NCBI GenBank assembly: GCA_949289845.1
Contig: CASEPN010000001.1
Coordinates: 182,887 to 246,886 of the forward strand
Direction: 5' to 3'
DNA: 64,000 nucleotides
From: an uncultured Bacillota bacterium
GTDB taxonomy: Bacteria > Bacillota_I > Bacilli_A > RFN20 > CAG-826
Both the position numbers and the translations under genes were made by a program. The notes under the pieces were generated by a model that worked only from the letters and a program-made list of their open reading frames with translations, was not told the origin of the DNA and searched no databases. This document shows positions 25,485 to 35,109 of this stretch, one piece after another. Position 1 is the first letter of the stretch. Every line of letters begins with the position of its first letter.

Positions 25485-26933
25485 ATGGAAAAGATCGAGA
25501 CCGGGGCGCATCCCGCCCTCCGCCTGAACTACAAGCGGACTTTCCTCATCGGCTTCGCTTTCTTTGGGATCCTGCTCCTTTGGCAGGTGTACGACTCCTG
25601 GTGCCCCACGATCCTCACCGAGCTCTTCGCGCGGAACATATTCGGGGTGGAAGGGGGCGCCGCCCTCTCGGAGGAGCTTTCCCTCGAGGTGCAGTACCTC
25701 GTCGGCATCATGATGGCGATCGATAACCTCGCCGCCCTCATCCTTCTTCCGATATTTGGTTCGTTGAGCGACAGGACGAAGACCCCCATCGGGAAGAGGA
25801 TGCCTTACATCCTCGCCGGGACCTTGGTGGCCGCCATCGCCTTTCCCTTCATCCCCCTGCTCTTCCACTACCTTCCTGACCAAATCGGCGGCCTCGTCGG
25901 GGTCATCCTCATGATGTTCGTCGTCATCGTCGCGATGATGACCTACCGGAGCCCGGCGGTCTCCCTCATGCCCGACCTCACCCCGAAGCCCCTCCGGAGC
26001 AAGGCCAACGGGATCATCAACATCATGGGCTACCTCGGCGGGGCGTGCGCCACCTTCATGGGGATGGGCTTCGTCCTGAGCGACTACGTCCGCGACCCCG
26101 AGAGCTGGTGCTACCAGAACATCTGGGCGATCGAGCTCCCCTTCCTCATCGCCTCCCTCCTCATGGTCGTCTCCGCCTTCGTCCTCTTCTTCAAGGTGAA
26201 GGAGAACAAGCTCGCCGAGGAGCTCCGTCCCGAGCTCGAGGAAGGGGAGAGGCTCTCCATGACCGCTGAGAAGGTCGACGACGACAAACCGATGGCGAAG
26301 GCGAACAAGGTGATGCTAGGTCTCATCCTCGCCGCTGAGGTGTGCTGGTTCATGGCGGATAACGCCATCAACACCTTCCTCTCCCTCTTCGTCCAGTACT
26401 ATCTGAACTGCTCGACCTCCTCGAGCTCCCTCCTCACCATCCTCGGCGGCGTCTTCAGCGTCCTCGGCTTCTGGTTCGGAGGAGTGATCGCCGACAGGAT
26501 CGGAAGGAAGTGGACGATCTCGATCGGCCTCGGCCTTTATATCGTCGGGGCGATCCTCATGTGCTTCGCCTGGCCGACGGAGGGCGCGGACGGCGCCTAC
26601 GTCCTTCCCTGGATCCTCTACCTCGTCTTCCCGATCAAAGGCTTCGGGATCGCCCTCGTCAACACCTGCAGCTTCCCGATGGTCGTCGAGCTTTGCTCCT
26701 CCAAGAAGGTCGGGAAGTTCACGAGCTACTACTACGCCGCCTCGATGGGGGCCCAGGCCGTCACCTCGATCGCCCTGGGCGGGCTCCTCTACCTGACGAA
26801 GAGCTACAGCACCCTCCCCATCTACGCGACCTGCTTCATGGCGGCAGCCTTCCTGATCTTCCTCTTCGTGAGGAACATCAAGGCGAAGGTGGTCCGCACC
26901 AAGAGGGGGCTCGAGGCCCTCGATCAGGACTAG
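25485..26933 (+). CDS. MFS transporter, sugar carrier-like (SLC45/GPH type)
   Basis: 482 residues, twelve predicted helices. The loop FGSLSDRTKTPIGKRMPYIL is the family's long motif A as in SLC45 sucrose carriers and GPH symporters, and GGVIADRIGRKW is the second-half copy. It probably imports a sugar or glycoside with a cation; aldose epimerase and malQ downstream fit carbohydrate use. TAAAAT lies nine bases before the ATG and no ribosome binding site is seen. The ligand is not determinable. Confidence 0.85.
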   Translation: MEKIETGAHPALRLNYKRTFLIGFAFFGILLLWQVYDSWCPTILTELFARNIFGVEGGAALSEELSLEVQYLVGIMMAIDNLAALILLPIFGSLSDRTKTPIGKRMPYILAGTLVAAIAFPFIPLLFHYLPDQIGGLVGVILMMFVVIVAMMTYRSPAVSLMPDLTPKPLRSKANGIINIMGYLGGACATFMGMGFVLSDYVRDPESWCYQNIWAIELPFLIASLLMVVSAFVLFFKVKENKLAEELRPELEEGERLSMTAEKVDDDKPMAKANKVMLGLILAAEVCWFMADNAINTFLSLFVQYYLNCSTSSSSLLTILGGVFSVLGFWFGGVIADRIGRKWTISIGLGLYIVGAILMCFAWPTEGADGAYVLPWILYLVFPIKGFGIALVNTCSFPMVVELCSSKKVGKFTSYYYAASMGAQAVTSIALGGLLYLTKSYSTLPIYATCFMAAAFLIFLFVRNIKAKVVRTKRGLEALDQD

Positions 26934-26941
26934 GAGGGGAT

Positions 26942-27946
26942 ATGCCAGCGATCATCACCCACTACACGTTCGCCCTCGAGACGATGGAGCGGAAGGACCG
27001 CTCCCCTGAGGAGAAGGAGGCCCTCCTCCTCGGCGCCCAGGGGCCCGACCCCTTCTTCTTCTTCGGCCAGCGCCCCTGGCTCCGCCGCCATAGCAGGGAG
27101 GACGTCACCTCCTTCGGGCATGAGCTCCACCACGTCGACCCGACCGACTGCTACTTCCTCATGATGGACGAGGCGAGGAAGGAGGAAGACGAGAAGGCGA
27201 GAGGAATCCTCTTCTCTTATCTCGAGGGGCTCTTGCTTCACTACTCCCTCGACCGGAACTGCCATCCCTATGTCTGGAGCCGCTGCGGCTACGGGAGGAC
27301 CCCGGAGGAGAAGAAGGACTGGGGGGCGAGCCACACCTGGCTCGAGACCCTCATCGACCGCGTCTACGGAGGGGAGAAGGGGACTTTCACCATCCACGCG
27401 GACAAGTACCTCGCCCTCGGCTATCGCTCTGCCGTCCTCATTGGAACTCTTTGGGCGAAGGCGAACGACGCCACGCTGAGGAAGGAATCCTTCGACGAGA
27501 ACTCCTTCCTCCTCTCCGTCGTGGACTACCGCGCGATCATGCGCCTCACCAACGTCCCTCACGGCTGGAGCCGCTTCCTCACCAGCCTCATGGGGAAGAA
27601 GTCCGTCCCCTACCGCATGAACCTTCCGATCCGCCTCAAGCCAGAGGAGGAGGCTCTCGACGTCATGAACGAGAGGCACGCCATGTGGCGCGACCCGGTC
27701 ATGGGCCACCACCGGAGCGAGTCCCTCCATGAGCTCATGGGGAAAGCCAAGGAAGACTACAAGGCTGCCCTCCAGATCCTCCAGCACGCCTTCGAAGGCG
27801 CGGAAGGAGCGAAGGAGGAGCTGAGGCGCTTCTGCCACGGGCTCGACCACGACGGCTACCGCCCGAGCGAGAAGCTCCTCTACATGAGCCCGGTCTGGCC
27901 CGGCTCCAGGGAACGGGCTCCCAAGGACGAGAGAAAGGCGGGATGA
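26942..27946 (+). CDS. Zinc-dependent phospholipase C-like protein
   Basis: 334 residues from ATG 26942 (AGGAGGGGAT upstream); the longer frame upstream shadows the MFS gene. The start PAIITHYTFALETM, then LLLGAQGPDPFFFFG and several His/Asp pairs (HELHHVDP, LLLHYSLDRNCHP, HTWLETLIDR) match the family annotated as zinc-dependent phospholipase C. There is no signal peptide, so it acts in the cytoplasm or at the inner membrane face. Eight bases after the MFS gene and overlapping cls by four, it belongs to one operon; a lipid-related role beside cls is plausible. Confidence 0.8.
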   Translation: MPAIITHYTFALETMERKDRSPEEKEALLLGAQGPDPFFFFGQRPWLRRHSREDVTSFGHELHHVDPTDCYFLMMDEARKEEDEKARGILFSYLEGLLLHYSLDRNCHPYVWSRCGYGRTPEEKKDWGASHTWLETLIDRVYGGEKGTFTIHADKYLALGYRSAVLIGTLWAKANDATLRKESFDENSFLLSVVDYRAIMRLTNVPHGWSRFLTSLMGKKSVPYRMNLPIRLKPEEEALDVMNERHAMWRDPVMGHHRSESLHELMGKAKEDYKAALQILQHAFEGAEGAKEELRRFCHGLDHDGYRPSEKLLYMSPVWPGSRERAPKDERKAG

Positions 27947-29505
27947 AGCTCTTCCGGACAGGATTCTGGGCGAAGGCGGTCACCTGCCTTACGATCCTCG
28001 TCGAGCTTGCGCTCCTGATCGCTTTCTCCTACCTCTTTTCCGCCGGAATCCTCGAAAGCGAGTACGCGGCCATCTTCGTCCTCGTCCTTTTGCTCCTCAA
28101 CCTCATGGCGATCGTCATCGCGGTGAACGCGGGCGGGGAGACGGACTACAAGGTGAGCTGGCTCGCCTTCCTGGGCGCGATCCCCGTGTTCGGCCTCCTT
28201 TTCTACGTCCTTTTCGCCCACAAGTTCACGAGTCCCTCGCAGAAGGCGTACATGAAGCGCTACGACGAGGCCCTCCTGAAGCGCGAGACGGAGCCTTCCA
28301 CCCTCAAGGCGCTGGACGCCCTCAACCCCTCCGGAGGGAGGATCGCCCGCTATATAGAGCGTTCCTCGCACGGGGCCCTCTATAGGAACAGCAAGGTCAC
28401 CTACTTCCCGCTCGGGGACGACGCCTTCCCCGCGATGCTGGAGGAGCTAAGGAAGGCAAGGCACTACATCTTCCTCGAGTACTTCATCGTCCATCCGGGG
28501 ATCTTCTGGGACGAGATCCTGAAGATCCTGAAGGAAAAGGCTAAGGCGGGGCTCGACATTCGCCTCATGTATGACGACGTCGGCTCCTTGGCGACGATTC
28601 CAAGCGGCTACCGGCAGGAACTCCGCAAAATGGGCATCAAATGCGAGGTATTCATGCCGATCCGCCCGTTCCTGGACATCCGGATGAACAACCGTGACCA
28701 CCGCAAGATACTCGTGATCGACGGGCATACCGCCTTCTCCGGAGGCATCAACCTCGCCGACGAGTACATCAACGCCGTCCCGCGCTTCGGCCACTGGAAG
28801 GACAACGCGGTCATGGTGAAGGGGAAGGCCGTCGAGGGCTTCACCCTCCTGTTTCTGGCCAACTGGGCGACGACCTTCGAGCCGAAGAGCAAGATTGACT
28901 ACGACTACTACCGGCCCGAGACCTTCATCGACGAGGCCGGGGGCTTCCCTTCCTCGGAAGGCTTCCTTTCGCCCTATGGGGACGTGCCTTACGACGACTG
29001 GTCCACCGGGGCCGGGGTATATAGCGCCATCATTACGGGAAGCCGCCGCTACCTTTATGTCTCGACCCCCTACCTCATCCTGGACTCCAGGCTCAGGGAC
29101 GAGCTATGCCAGGCCGCCCTCTCGGGTGTGGACGTCCGCATCCTCACTCCCCATATCCCTGACAAGAAGACGGTGTTCCAGCTGACGAGGGCGAACTACG
29201 GCCCCCTCCTCAAGGCGGGCGTGCGCGTCTTCGAGTACACCCCGGGGTTCGTCCACCAGAAGATGTTCGTCTCCGACGACTCCCTCGCCACATGCGGGAC
29301 GATCAACCTCGACTACCGCTCGCTTTACCTCCACCTCGAGAACGGCCTCTTCCTCGCGGAAAGTCCCGTCATCATGAAGATGAGGGACGACTTCCTCGAG
29401 AGCCTTTCCCGTTCTGAGGAATGGACCTACGAGACGTGGAAGAAAAGGAGGAGGGGGAAGCGCGCCTTCTGGGCGATACTCCGCGTCTTCGCCCCGTTGC
29501 TCTAG
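27943..29505 (+). CDS. cls: Cardiolipin synthase
   Basis: 520 residues: two N-terminal membrane helices (first ~65 residues), a third near 75-95, then two phospholipase D domains with HKD motifs HRKILVIDG (~253) and HQKMFVSDD (~438). The enzyme condenses two phosphatidylglycerols to cardiolipin and glycerol at the inner membrane. Overlaps the phospholipase-like gene by four bases. Confidence 0.93.
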   Translation: MKLFRTGFWAKAVTCLTILVELALLIAFSYLFSAGILESEYAAIFVLVLLLLNLMAIVIAVNAGGETDYKVSWLAFLGAIPVFGLLFYVLFAHKFTSPSQKAYMKRYDEALLKRETEPSTLKALDALNPSGGRIARYIERSSHGALYRNSKVTYFPLGDDAFPAMLEELRKARHYIFLEYFIVHPGIFWDEILKILKEKAKAGLDIRLMYDDVGSLATIPSGYRQELRKMGIKCEVFMPIRPFLDIRMNNRDHRKILVIDGHTAFSGGINLADEYINAVPRFGHWKDNAVMVKGKAVEGFTLLFLANWATTFEPKSKIDYDYYRPETFIDEAGGFPSSEGFLSPYGDVPYDDWSTGAGVYSAIITGSRRYLYVSTPYLILDSRLRDELCQAALSGVDVRILTPHIPDKKTVFQLTRANYGPLLKAGVRVFEYTPGFVHQKMFVSDDSLATCGTINLDYRSLYLHLENGLFLAESPVIMKMRDDFLESLSRSEEWTYETWKKRRRGKRAFWAILRVFAPLL

Positions 29506-30485
29506 TGAAGGTCGGGTGCTGGACGAGGGGAGGGGCCTCCTATCTGCTCCTCCGGAACAAGGACGGCTTCCGGATGGTCCTTTGCGACGTCGGGGCTTCC
29601 GTCCGCGACATGTCCTGGAAGGGAAGGCCGCTCGTCGTCTCTCCCAGGGAGGAAGCGACTTTCCTTTCTTCCCCCTGCCAGTACGGGAAGTCCATCGGAA
29701 GGATCGCCGGGAGGATCCCCGGCGCCACCCTCCCCTTCCTCGGGGAAACCCTTTCGCTGGAGGAAAGCTGGCCGGGCTGCACGATGCACGGCGGCCCCCA
29801 TGGCTTCTCGATGCGGAGGTTCCGCATGGAGACGAGCCATTTCCGGGAAGGTGTCCGCGTGACCTTCTCCCTCCTTTCCCCGGACGGGGAAGGGGGCTTC
29901 CCCGGGGAGCTCCACGCCATCTTCCACTACTTCGTGCCTGAGAGGGGGGCTTGGTTCCGCTACGAAAGCGCGGCCCTTTCGAACAAGGCGACCCCCTACT
30001 CGCCCACTCTGCACCTATATTTCAACCTCGGGGGAGAGGGGGATGTCCTTTCCCACTCCCTCCTCCTTCCGGCGGATTCCATCGTGGAGACGGACGAACG
30101 TCTCTTCCCGGTCGGGAAGAAGGACATCGAAGAGGGTGGGCCCTTCGACTTCCATGAGGAGCGTCCGATCGGGGAGAGGATCGACGATCCCTTGCTCCAG
30201 GGGACGGGCGGGTACGACCACACCCTCTATCTTGAGAGAGGGAAGGCCGTCCTTTTAAGGAACAAAGGGCTCTCGCTCAGGATCGAGACGGATTTCCCGG
30301 CGGTCCAGCTTTACACGGACAATCGCGGGAGCGGGCTTCCCCTCACCAACGGAAGGAACGAGGGAGATCGCGCCGGCGTCGCGATCGAACCCTTCTACCC
30401 CTTGGTGGACATCCGGGCGATGGGCCTTCTCCCGATGCGCCAGAGAAAGAACGTCACCACTTACTCCTTCGAGGAAAATCTCTAG
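29505..30485 (+). CDS. Aldose 1-epimerase (mutarotase) family protein
   Basis: 326 residues from a GTG at 29505 whose G is the last base of the cls stop codon; the open frame upstream overlaps cls and is not coding. Family marks are YGKSIGRIAGRI, catalytic-region MHGG and GYDHTLYL, and the acid in VAIEPFYP. It interconverts sugar anomers in the cytoplasm, consistent with the sugar carrier and malQ nearby. Confidence 0.87.
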   Translation: MKVGCWTRGGASYLLLRNKDGFRMVLCDVGASVRDMSWKGRPLVVSPREEATFLSSPCQYGKSIGRIAGRIPGATLPFLGETLSLEESWPGCTMHGGPHGFSMRRFRMETSHFREGVRVTFSLLSPDGEGGFPGELHAIFHYFVPERGAWFRYESAALSNKATPYSPTLHLYFNLGGEGDVLSHSLLLPADSIVETDERLFPVGKKDIEEGGPFDFHEERPIGERIDDPLLQGTGGYDHTLYLERGKAVLLRNKGLSLRIETDFPAVQLYTDNRGSGLPLTNGRNEGDRAGVAIEPFYPLVDIRAMGLLPMRQRKNVTTYSFEENL

Positions 30486-30576
30486 GAATCCCAGTCCCTT
30501 TTTCTGAATTCGCTTGATTTGCTTGCTTGAGGGAAGGGCCTCGCCATTCTCCGGGAGCGCGAAAGCGCCCGTTCCA

Positions 30577-30585
30577 TGCTATAAT
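30577..30585 (+). promoter_or_regulatory. Extended -10 promoter of malQ-rimO
   Basis: TG (30577-30578), one base, then a perfect TATAAT (30580-30585), 24 bases before the malQ ATG; no good -35, as allowed for extended -10 promoters. Confidence 0.7.
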
Positions 30586-30609
30586 CCGAGGGAAAAGCGA
30601 GGATAACGA

Positions 30610-32091
30610 ATGGAAAGAGTCACGGGAATCCTGTCTCCCGTCGCCAGCCTCCCTTCGCGGCACGGCATCGGCGACTTCGGGAAGGAGAGCTATCGTTTCG
30701 CGGAACTTTCCGCCAAGGCCGGGTTCCGGCTCTGGCAGGTTCTGCCCCTCAACCCCCTCGGGTACGGGCATTCTCCCTACCAGCCCTTCTCAAGCTACGC
30801 GATCGACGAGCTCTACTGCGACCTCGACGCGCTCAAGGAAGAAGGTCTCATCAAGGGGGACATCCCGGATTTCGCGAAGGATAGCGCCAAGATCCTCTAC
30901 GAGGAGATCCGCGACTTCAAACTTCCCTACCTCCACGAGGCCTTCGCCTCCTTCATGAAGAAGAGGGGCGCGGCGAAGAAGCTCGAGGACTTCCGGAAGG
31001 AAGAGGAATGGGCGACCGCCTGGGGCCTCTTCATGATGAACAAGAGGAAGGAGTTCCTCAGGAGCTGGACCACCTGGGAGAAGCGCCGCCAGAGGATGAA
31101 CGAGGGGAAGGTCGTCCTCACTCCCGAGGAGAAGAACGACTTCGACTTCGAGATCTGGCTCCAGATGACCCTCTACTCCCAGTGGAAGAGGCTTCTCGAC
31201 CACTGCCACGCCCTCGGGCTCAAGATCGTCGGGGACGTCCCTTTCTACGTCGGCCATGACTCGAGCGACGTCTGGGCGAACCTCGAGTACTTCCTCATCG
31301 ACCCCAAGACCAAGGAGCCGACCTTCATCGCCGGCGTCCCCCCCGACTACTTCTCCGCGACAGGACAGCGCTGGGGGAACCCGATGTACAACTGGGACTA
31401 CCTCGAGATGAAGGACTTCAGCTTCCTCACGAAGCGCCTCATCGGGAACGCGAAGCTTTACGACATCGTCCGCCTCGACCACTTCCGCGCCTTCGACACC
31501 TACTGGAAGATCCCCGCGAGCTGCCCGACAGCCATCGAAGGCGTCTGGAACGAGGCCCCGGGCTACAAGTTCTTCGACACCCTCCTTAAGGAGGCCCCCG
31601 GCATCGAGATCATCGCCGAGGACCTCGGAGACCTAAGGAAGGAGGTCCTTGTCCTCCGCGACCATTACGATTTCCCCGGCATGAACGTCGTGCAGTTCAC
31701 CTTCCACGACGCCGAGATCGCCAAGACCGACGATCGCGACCGCGAGAACATGGTCGCCTACCTCGGCACCCACGACAACCAGACCATCCGCGCCTATTAC
31801 GAGGAGCTTCCCGAAGGGGAGAGGAAGGCCTGGGACGAGGCGCTTTCCTCGCTTGGCATCCCGGAAGGGGACATCACCGAGAGGGCGATCCGTTACGAGC
31901 TCTCGCTCAAGGCGAAGTACGCCATCTTCGCCGTCCAGGACCTCCTCGGCCTCGGGGACGAGGCCAGGCTCAACAAGCCCGGCATCGTCGACGACGTGAA
32001 CTGGACCTGGCGAATGAAGGACTACGGGGAACTTGAGGAAAGGCTTCCCCATCTCACCGACCTAATGAAAGAGTACGGGAGGCTCCAATGA
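30610..32091 (+). CDS. malQ: 4-alpha-glucanotransferase (amylomaltase)
   Basis: 493 residues, full family length. The opening ITGILSPVASLPSRHGIGDF-type start, GYGHSPYQPFSSYAI, nucleophile region VRLDHFRAFDTYW and acid IIAEDLG are diagnostic of GH77. It transfers maltosyl and longer glucan units during maltodextrin or glycogen use in the cytoplasm. GAGG lies ten bases before the ATG. Overlaps rimO by four bases. Confidence 0.96.
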   Translation: MERVTGILSPVASLPSRHGIGDFGKESYRFAELSAKAGFRLWQVLPLNPLGYGHSPYQPFSSYAIDELYCDLDALKEEGLIKGDIPDFAKDSAKILYEEIRDFKLPYLHEAFASFMKKRGAAKKLEDFRKEEEWATAWGLFMMNKRKEFLRSWTTWEKRRQRMNEGKVVLTPEEKNDFDFEIWLQMTLYSQWKRLLDHCHALGLKIVGDVPFYVGHDSSDVWANLEYFLIDPKTKEPTFIAGVPPDYFSATGQRWGNPMYNWDYLEMKDFSFLTKRLIGNAKLYDIVRLDHFRAFDTYWKIPASCPTAIEGVWNEAPGYKFFDTLLKEAPGIEIIAEDLGDLRKEVLVLRDHYDFPGMNVVQFTFHDAEIAKTDDRDRENMVAYLGTHDNQTIRAYYEELPEGERKAWDEALSSLGIPEGDITERAIRYELSLKAKYAIFAVQDLLGLGDEARLNKPGIVDDVNWTWRMKDYGELEERLPHLTDLMKEYGRLQ

Positions 32092-33386
32092 AGGCCGCCC
32101 TCGTCTCGCTTGGCTGCGCGAAGAACCTCGTCGACAGCGAGATCGTCCTGTCCGTCCTGGAAAGGGGCGGGATTTCGCTGACCTCCGACCTCAAGGAGGC
32201 CGACCTCGTCATCCTCAACACTTGCGCCTTCATCAAGCCGGCTAGGGAAGAGGCCGCCCGCGAGATCAAGAGCATCCGCAAGAAGACGAAGGCGAAGATC
32301 CTCGTCATGGGATGCTTTCCCGAGAAGGACCTCGAGGAATGCAGGTCCATGCTCCCGGAGGCCGACCTCCTCATCCCGATCCACGACTACTCCCGCTTCG
32401 GGAAAATCCTCGGGGACTTCCTCGGGATTTCCGAGCTCCCCGCGATGGAGCCGACCAAGCGCGTCCTCTCCACTCCTCCCTGGAGCGCATGGCTCCGGAT
32501 CAGCGAGGGGTGCGACAACCACTGCGCCTTCTGCGCGATCCCGAAGATCCGCGGGCCGTTCCGCTCGCGCCCCTGCGAAGAGATCCTCGAGGAAGCGCGC
32601 TCCCTTAGGGAGCAAGGCGTCCTCGAGCTTTCCGTCGTGAGCCAGGACACCTGCCGCTACGGTAAGGACATGGGATCGGGGGCGAAGACCCTTGTCGACC
32701 TCCTCAGGGAACTGGACGGGATGGGTTTCTACTCCATTCGCCTCTTCTACCTTTACCCCGCGGAGGTCACCGACGAGCTCCTTGACCTCATCGCCGAGAG
32801 CAAGAGCATCGCCCACTACCTCGACCTCCCCATCCAGTGCGCCTCCGACCCCCTCCTCAGGAGGATGAACCGGAGGGACACCGTCGAAGGCATGAGGGAT
32901 CTCTTCCGCCGCATCCAGGAGAAGATCCCGGACGCGGTCTACCGCACGACCCTCATCACCGGCTTCCCCGGGGAGACGGAGGAGGACCACCGGAGCACCC
33001 TCGAGTTCATGAAGGAGATCCGCTTCCACCACCTCGGCTGCTTCCGCTTCAGCCCGGAGGAAGGGACCCCTGCCTTCAAGATGGACGGGGAAGTGCCCGA
33101 GGACGTCGTCCGCGCCAGGGAACGGGACATCATGGGGCTCCAGCTCCAGATCGCCGCCGAGAGGTGCCGCGAGATGGTGGACCAGGAGCTCGAAGGCATC
33201 GTCACAGGCTACGACGCCCACCGCCACCAGTACACGTTCCGCTCCTACTGGAACGCCCCCGACGAGATCGACGCGAACATCTACTTCTCCTCGCCCATCA
33301 CCGTCCCCTCCGGCTCCATCCGGAAGCTCAAGGTGACGAACGGCTTCGTCCGCGACCTCGCGGGGCAGCTCCTCCCGGAGGAATAG
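32088..33386 (+). CDS. rimO: Ribosomal protein S12 methylthiotransferase RimO
   Basis: 432 residues. N-terminal UPF0004 domain with cluster cysteines in SLGCAKNLVDSE, NTCAFI and MGCFPE; radical-SAM motif CDNHCAFC (~143-150) in RISEGCDNHCAFCAIPKIRG; C-terminal TRAM domain. It adds a methylthio group to an aspartate of S12. The NLVDSE and IRGPFRSR context separates it from MiaB. Confidence 0.95.
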   Translation: MKAALVSLGCAKNLVDSEIVLSVLERGGISLTSDLKEADLVILNTCAFIKPAREEAAREIKSIRKKTKAKILVMGCFPEKDLEECRSMLPEADLLIPIHDYSRFGKILGDFLGISELPAMEPTKRVLSTPPWSAWLRISEGCDNHCAFCAIPKIRGPFRSRPCEEILEEARSLREQGVLELSVVSQDTCRYGKDMGSGAKTLVDLLRELDGMGFYSIRLFYLYPAEVTDELLDLIAESKSIAHYLDLPIQCASDPLLRRMNRRDTVEGMRDLFRRIQEKIPDAVYRTTLITGFPGETEEDHRSTLEFMKEIRFHHLGCFRFSPEEGTPAFKMDGEVPEDVVRARERDIMGLQLQIAAERCREMVDQELEGIVTGYDAHRHQYTFRSYWNAPDEIDANIYFSSPITVPSGSIRKLKVTNGFVRDLAGQLLPEE

Positions 33387-33404
33387 CCCCTAGAGCTCAT
33401 GAAA

Positions 33405-33427
33405 GAGAGGCCCTCGGGCCTCTTTTT
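33405..33427 (+). terminator. Rho-independent terminator after rimO
   Basis: GAGGCC/GGCCTC stem with a small loop, then TTTTT, 19 bases after the rimO stop. Confidence 0.9.
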
Positions 33428-33461
33428 CGATATGTCTAATCTGGAATTGATGGCTTATTCC

Positions 33462-34802
33462 CTAATCCAGAATCTCCCAGCGGCCACCGTTCGGAGGCCC
33501 GACCTCCGGATCCTCCTTGAGGAGCGGATCGTCCTTTCGATCGTGCTTAGCGAGGTCCCGACGGCGTCCGCCATCCCCTGCCTGGACATCCTTGGGTTCT
33601 CCTCGATGAGGCGGAGGAGGGCCTCCTCGAGGATGTCGCTCCTGATGGCGGTGGAGGAAGCGTAGCGGCAGGGCCTTCCTCCAGGATCGGGTTTCTTAGG
33701 CGCATCGCCTGCGACCGCCTCTTCGTAGTTAAGGTTGGGGAGCGTGACGAAGAAGTAGCGGTCGATCACCTGAAACTCCGGCTTCCTCGGATCGTTCTCG
33801 TTTGCCTACCTTATGCGGAGCAGCCCGGTCCCGTAGTTCTCGATCAGGCCTAGCTTGTCGATTTCCTGACGAGCCCGGGGTTCCGGAATGTCTGGAGGCC
33901 GTCCAGCGCGGCCTCCAAGGTCGAGTGGAAGACGTTCCCGGGATTGATAATGCGGGCATAGCCGGGGTGGAGCTCGATCTTTATGTTCGAGGGGAGGGAG
34001 TAGTCCGCGTGGCAGATGGCGTTCAGGACGGCCTCCCTCATGCTTGCGCCCGGGAAGGACTTCGTCTCGACCCTCTCGGCCTGTCCTGGAAGGATCCTCG
34101 CGGAGGTGTCGTTGAACATCTCGACGTATTCGAGAAGGCTTCTCGCGATGTGGACGAGGGAGCCCCTGAACTCCTTCTTCACCTTGAAGTCCATCCCCTC
34201 GGTATAGACGGCGAACTTGACGACGACAGGGCTTTCCTCGCTGAGGAGGAGTCCGAGATTCGTGAACTTTCCGTGCGCGTCCTGGATACCGAGCGCCATG
34301 AACTTGTCGGGTCCGAAGGGCAGGCCTTGCTCCTCCGCGTTCTCATGCATATGGCGGAAGGTGAGGCCCTGCCTTTCGGAGACGCCCTTCTCGAAGCTAT
34401 AGTCTCTCGAATCCATCGCCAGATTGAGGATTTCCTCCTGGTCGACCTGGCGGACGCTCCTTCCGAGGCGAACGAAGGTCCCGCCCGGCCTTGGGCCCTT
34501 GGAGGCGAGGTAGTAGGGCTTCTGATCCCCCTCCTCGATCCGGATCTCAAGGACCCCGTCCTCGTTATAGGCAAGTTGCACCTTGCTCCGGCAGCTTGGG
34601 GCAATAGCGTCTCCGATCAAATTCCCAACCAGCCCGTCGTAACGATCCCTTAGTTCGGGAGGGACGCCCACTGGCCTTCCCTGGTCGTCGACCCCGATAT
34701 AGATCACTCCGCCCCGGCGTTCAGGAAAGCGACGATCTCCTTGTCGAGATGGTCCACCATCTCGCGCCTCAGCTCTACCTTGTCGCTTTCCTCGTATCTC
34801 AT
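33462..34802 (-). pseudogene. Frameshifted AlbA_2 (Schlafen-like) ATP-binding regulator
   Basis: Conceptual product starts MRYEESDKVELRREMVDHLD at ATG 34802 and is broken four times. After FLNAG a G is missing from a G run near 34712 (the frame resumes as GVIYIGVDDQGRPVGVP). A base is missing near 33863, after NPGLVR, before EIDKLGLIENYGTGLLRI. A TAG interrupts near 33810. A C is missing near 33515 before LKEDPEVGPPNGGRWEILD, the expected winged-helix end. The AlbA_2 DNA-binding domain, ATPase-like middle and C-terminal winged helix are otherwise recognisable. Neighbouring genes are intact, so local sequencing error is unlikely but possible. Confidence 0.8.
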
Positions 34803-35066
34803 AGCCGTGGTCCCCTTGCGACTTTCTTGTTAACAGCACTGAATAAGGCTGAGAGGGAGAGTGTCCAAAGGGATTTAGGTCAAAGCCTCCTTTCTCGATC
34901 CTGTCGGTTTGCGGCAAAAAGACAGAAATCACATGGGTTGCCATGATCGCTTCTCGTCCATGGACCTTCGGCACTTGCCCAGGCAGGAACAACCGGCTTT
35001 TAAGTCTGCTTGAAAGAGGGATTCCGAATTTACGACCTGCTTCTGCAGGGTTTTCTGCCATTGCTT

Positions 35067-35093
35067 AAGGAAAAGGCGGCCCGGAGGCCGCCT
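35067..35093 (-). terminator. Rho-independent terminator of the large lipoprotein operon
   Basis: On the minus strand GGCGGCC pairs with GGCCGCC (35092-35075) and is followed by TTTTCC. The gap from here to the pseudogene start at 34802 holds no other recognisable feature. Confidence 0.85.
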
Positions 35094-35109
35094 GGGGAAT
35101 CGCCAGGGA

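Noticed and set aside
26510-26941. Upstream extension of the phospholipase-like ORF
   Set aside because: This part lies inside the MFS gene in another frame; ATG 26942 has a ribosome binding site and begins the family's conserved start.
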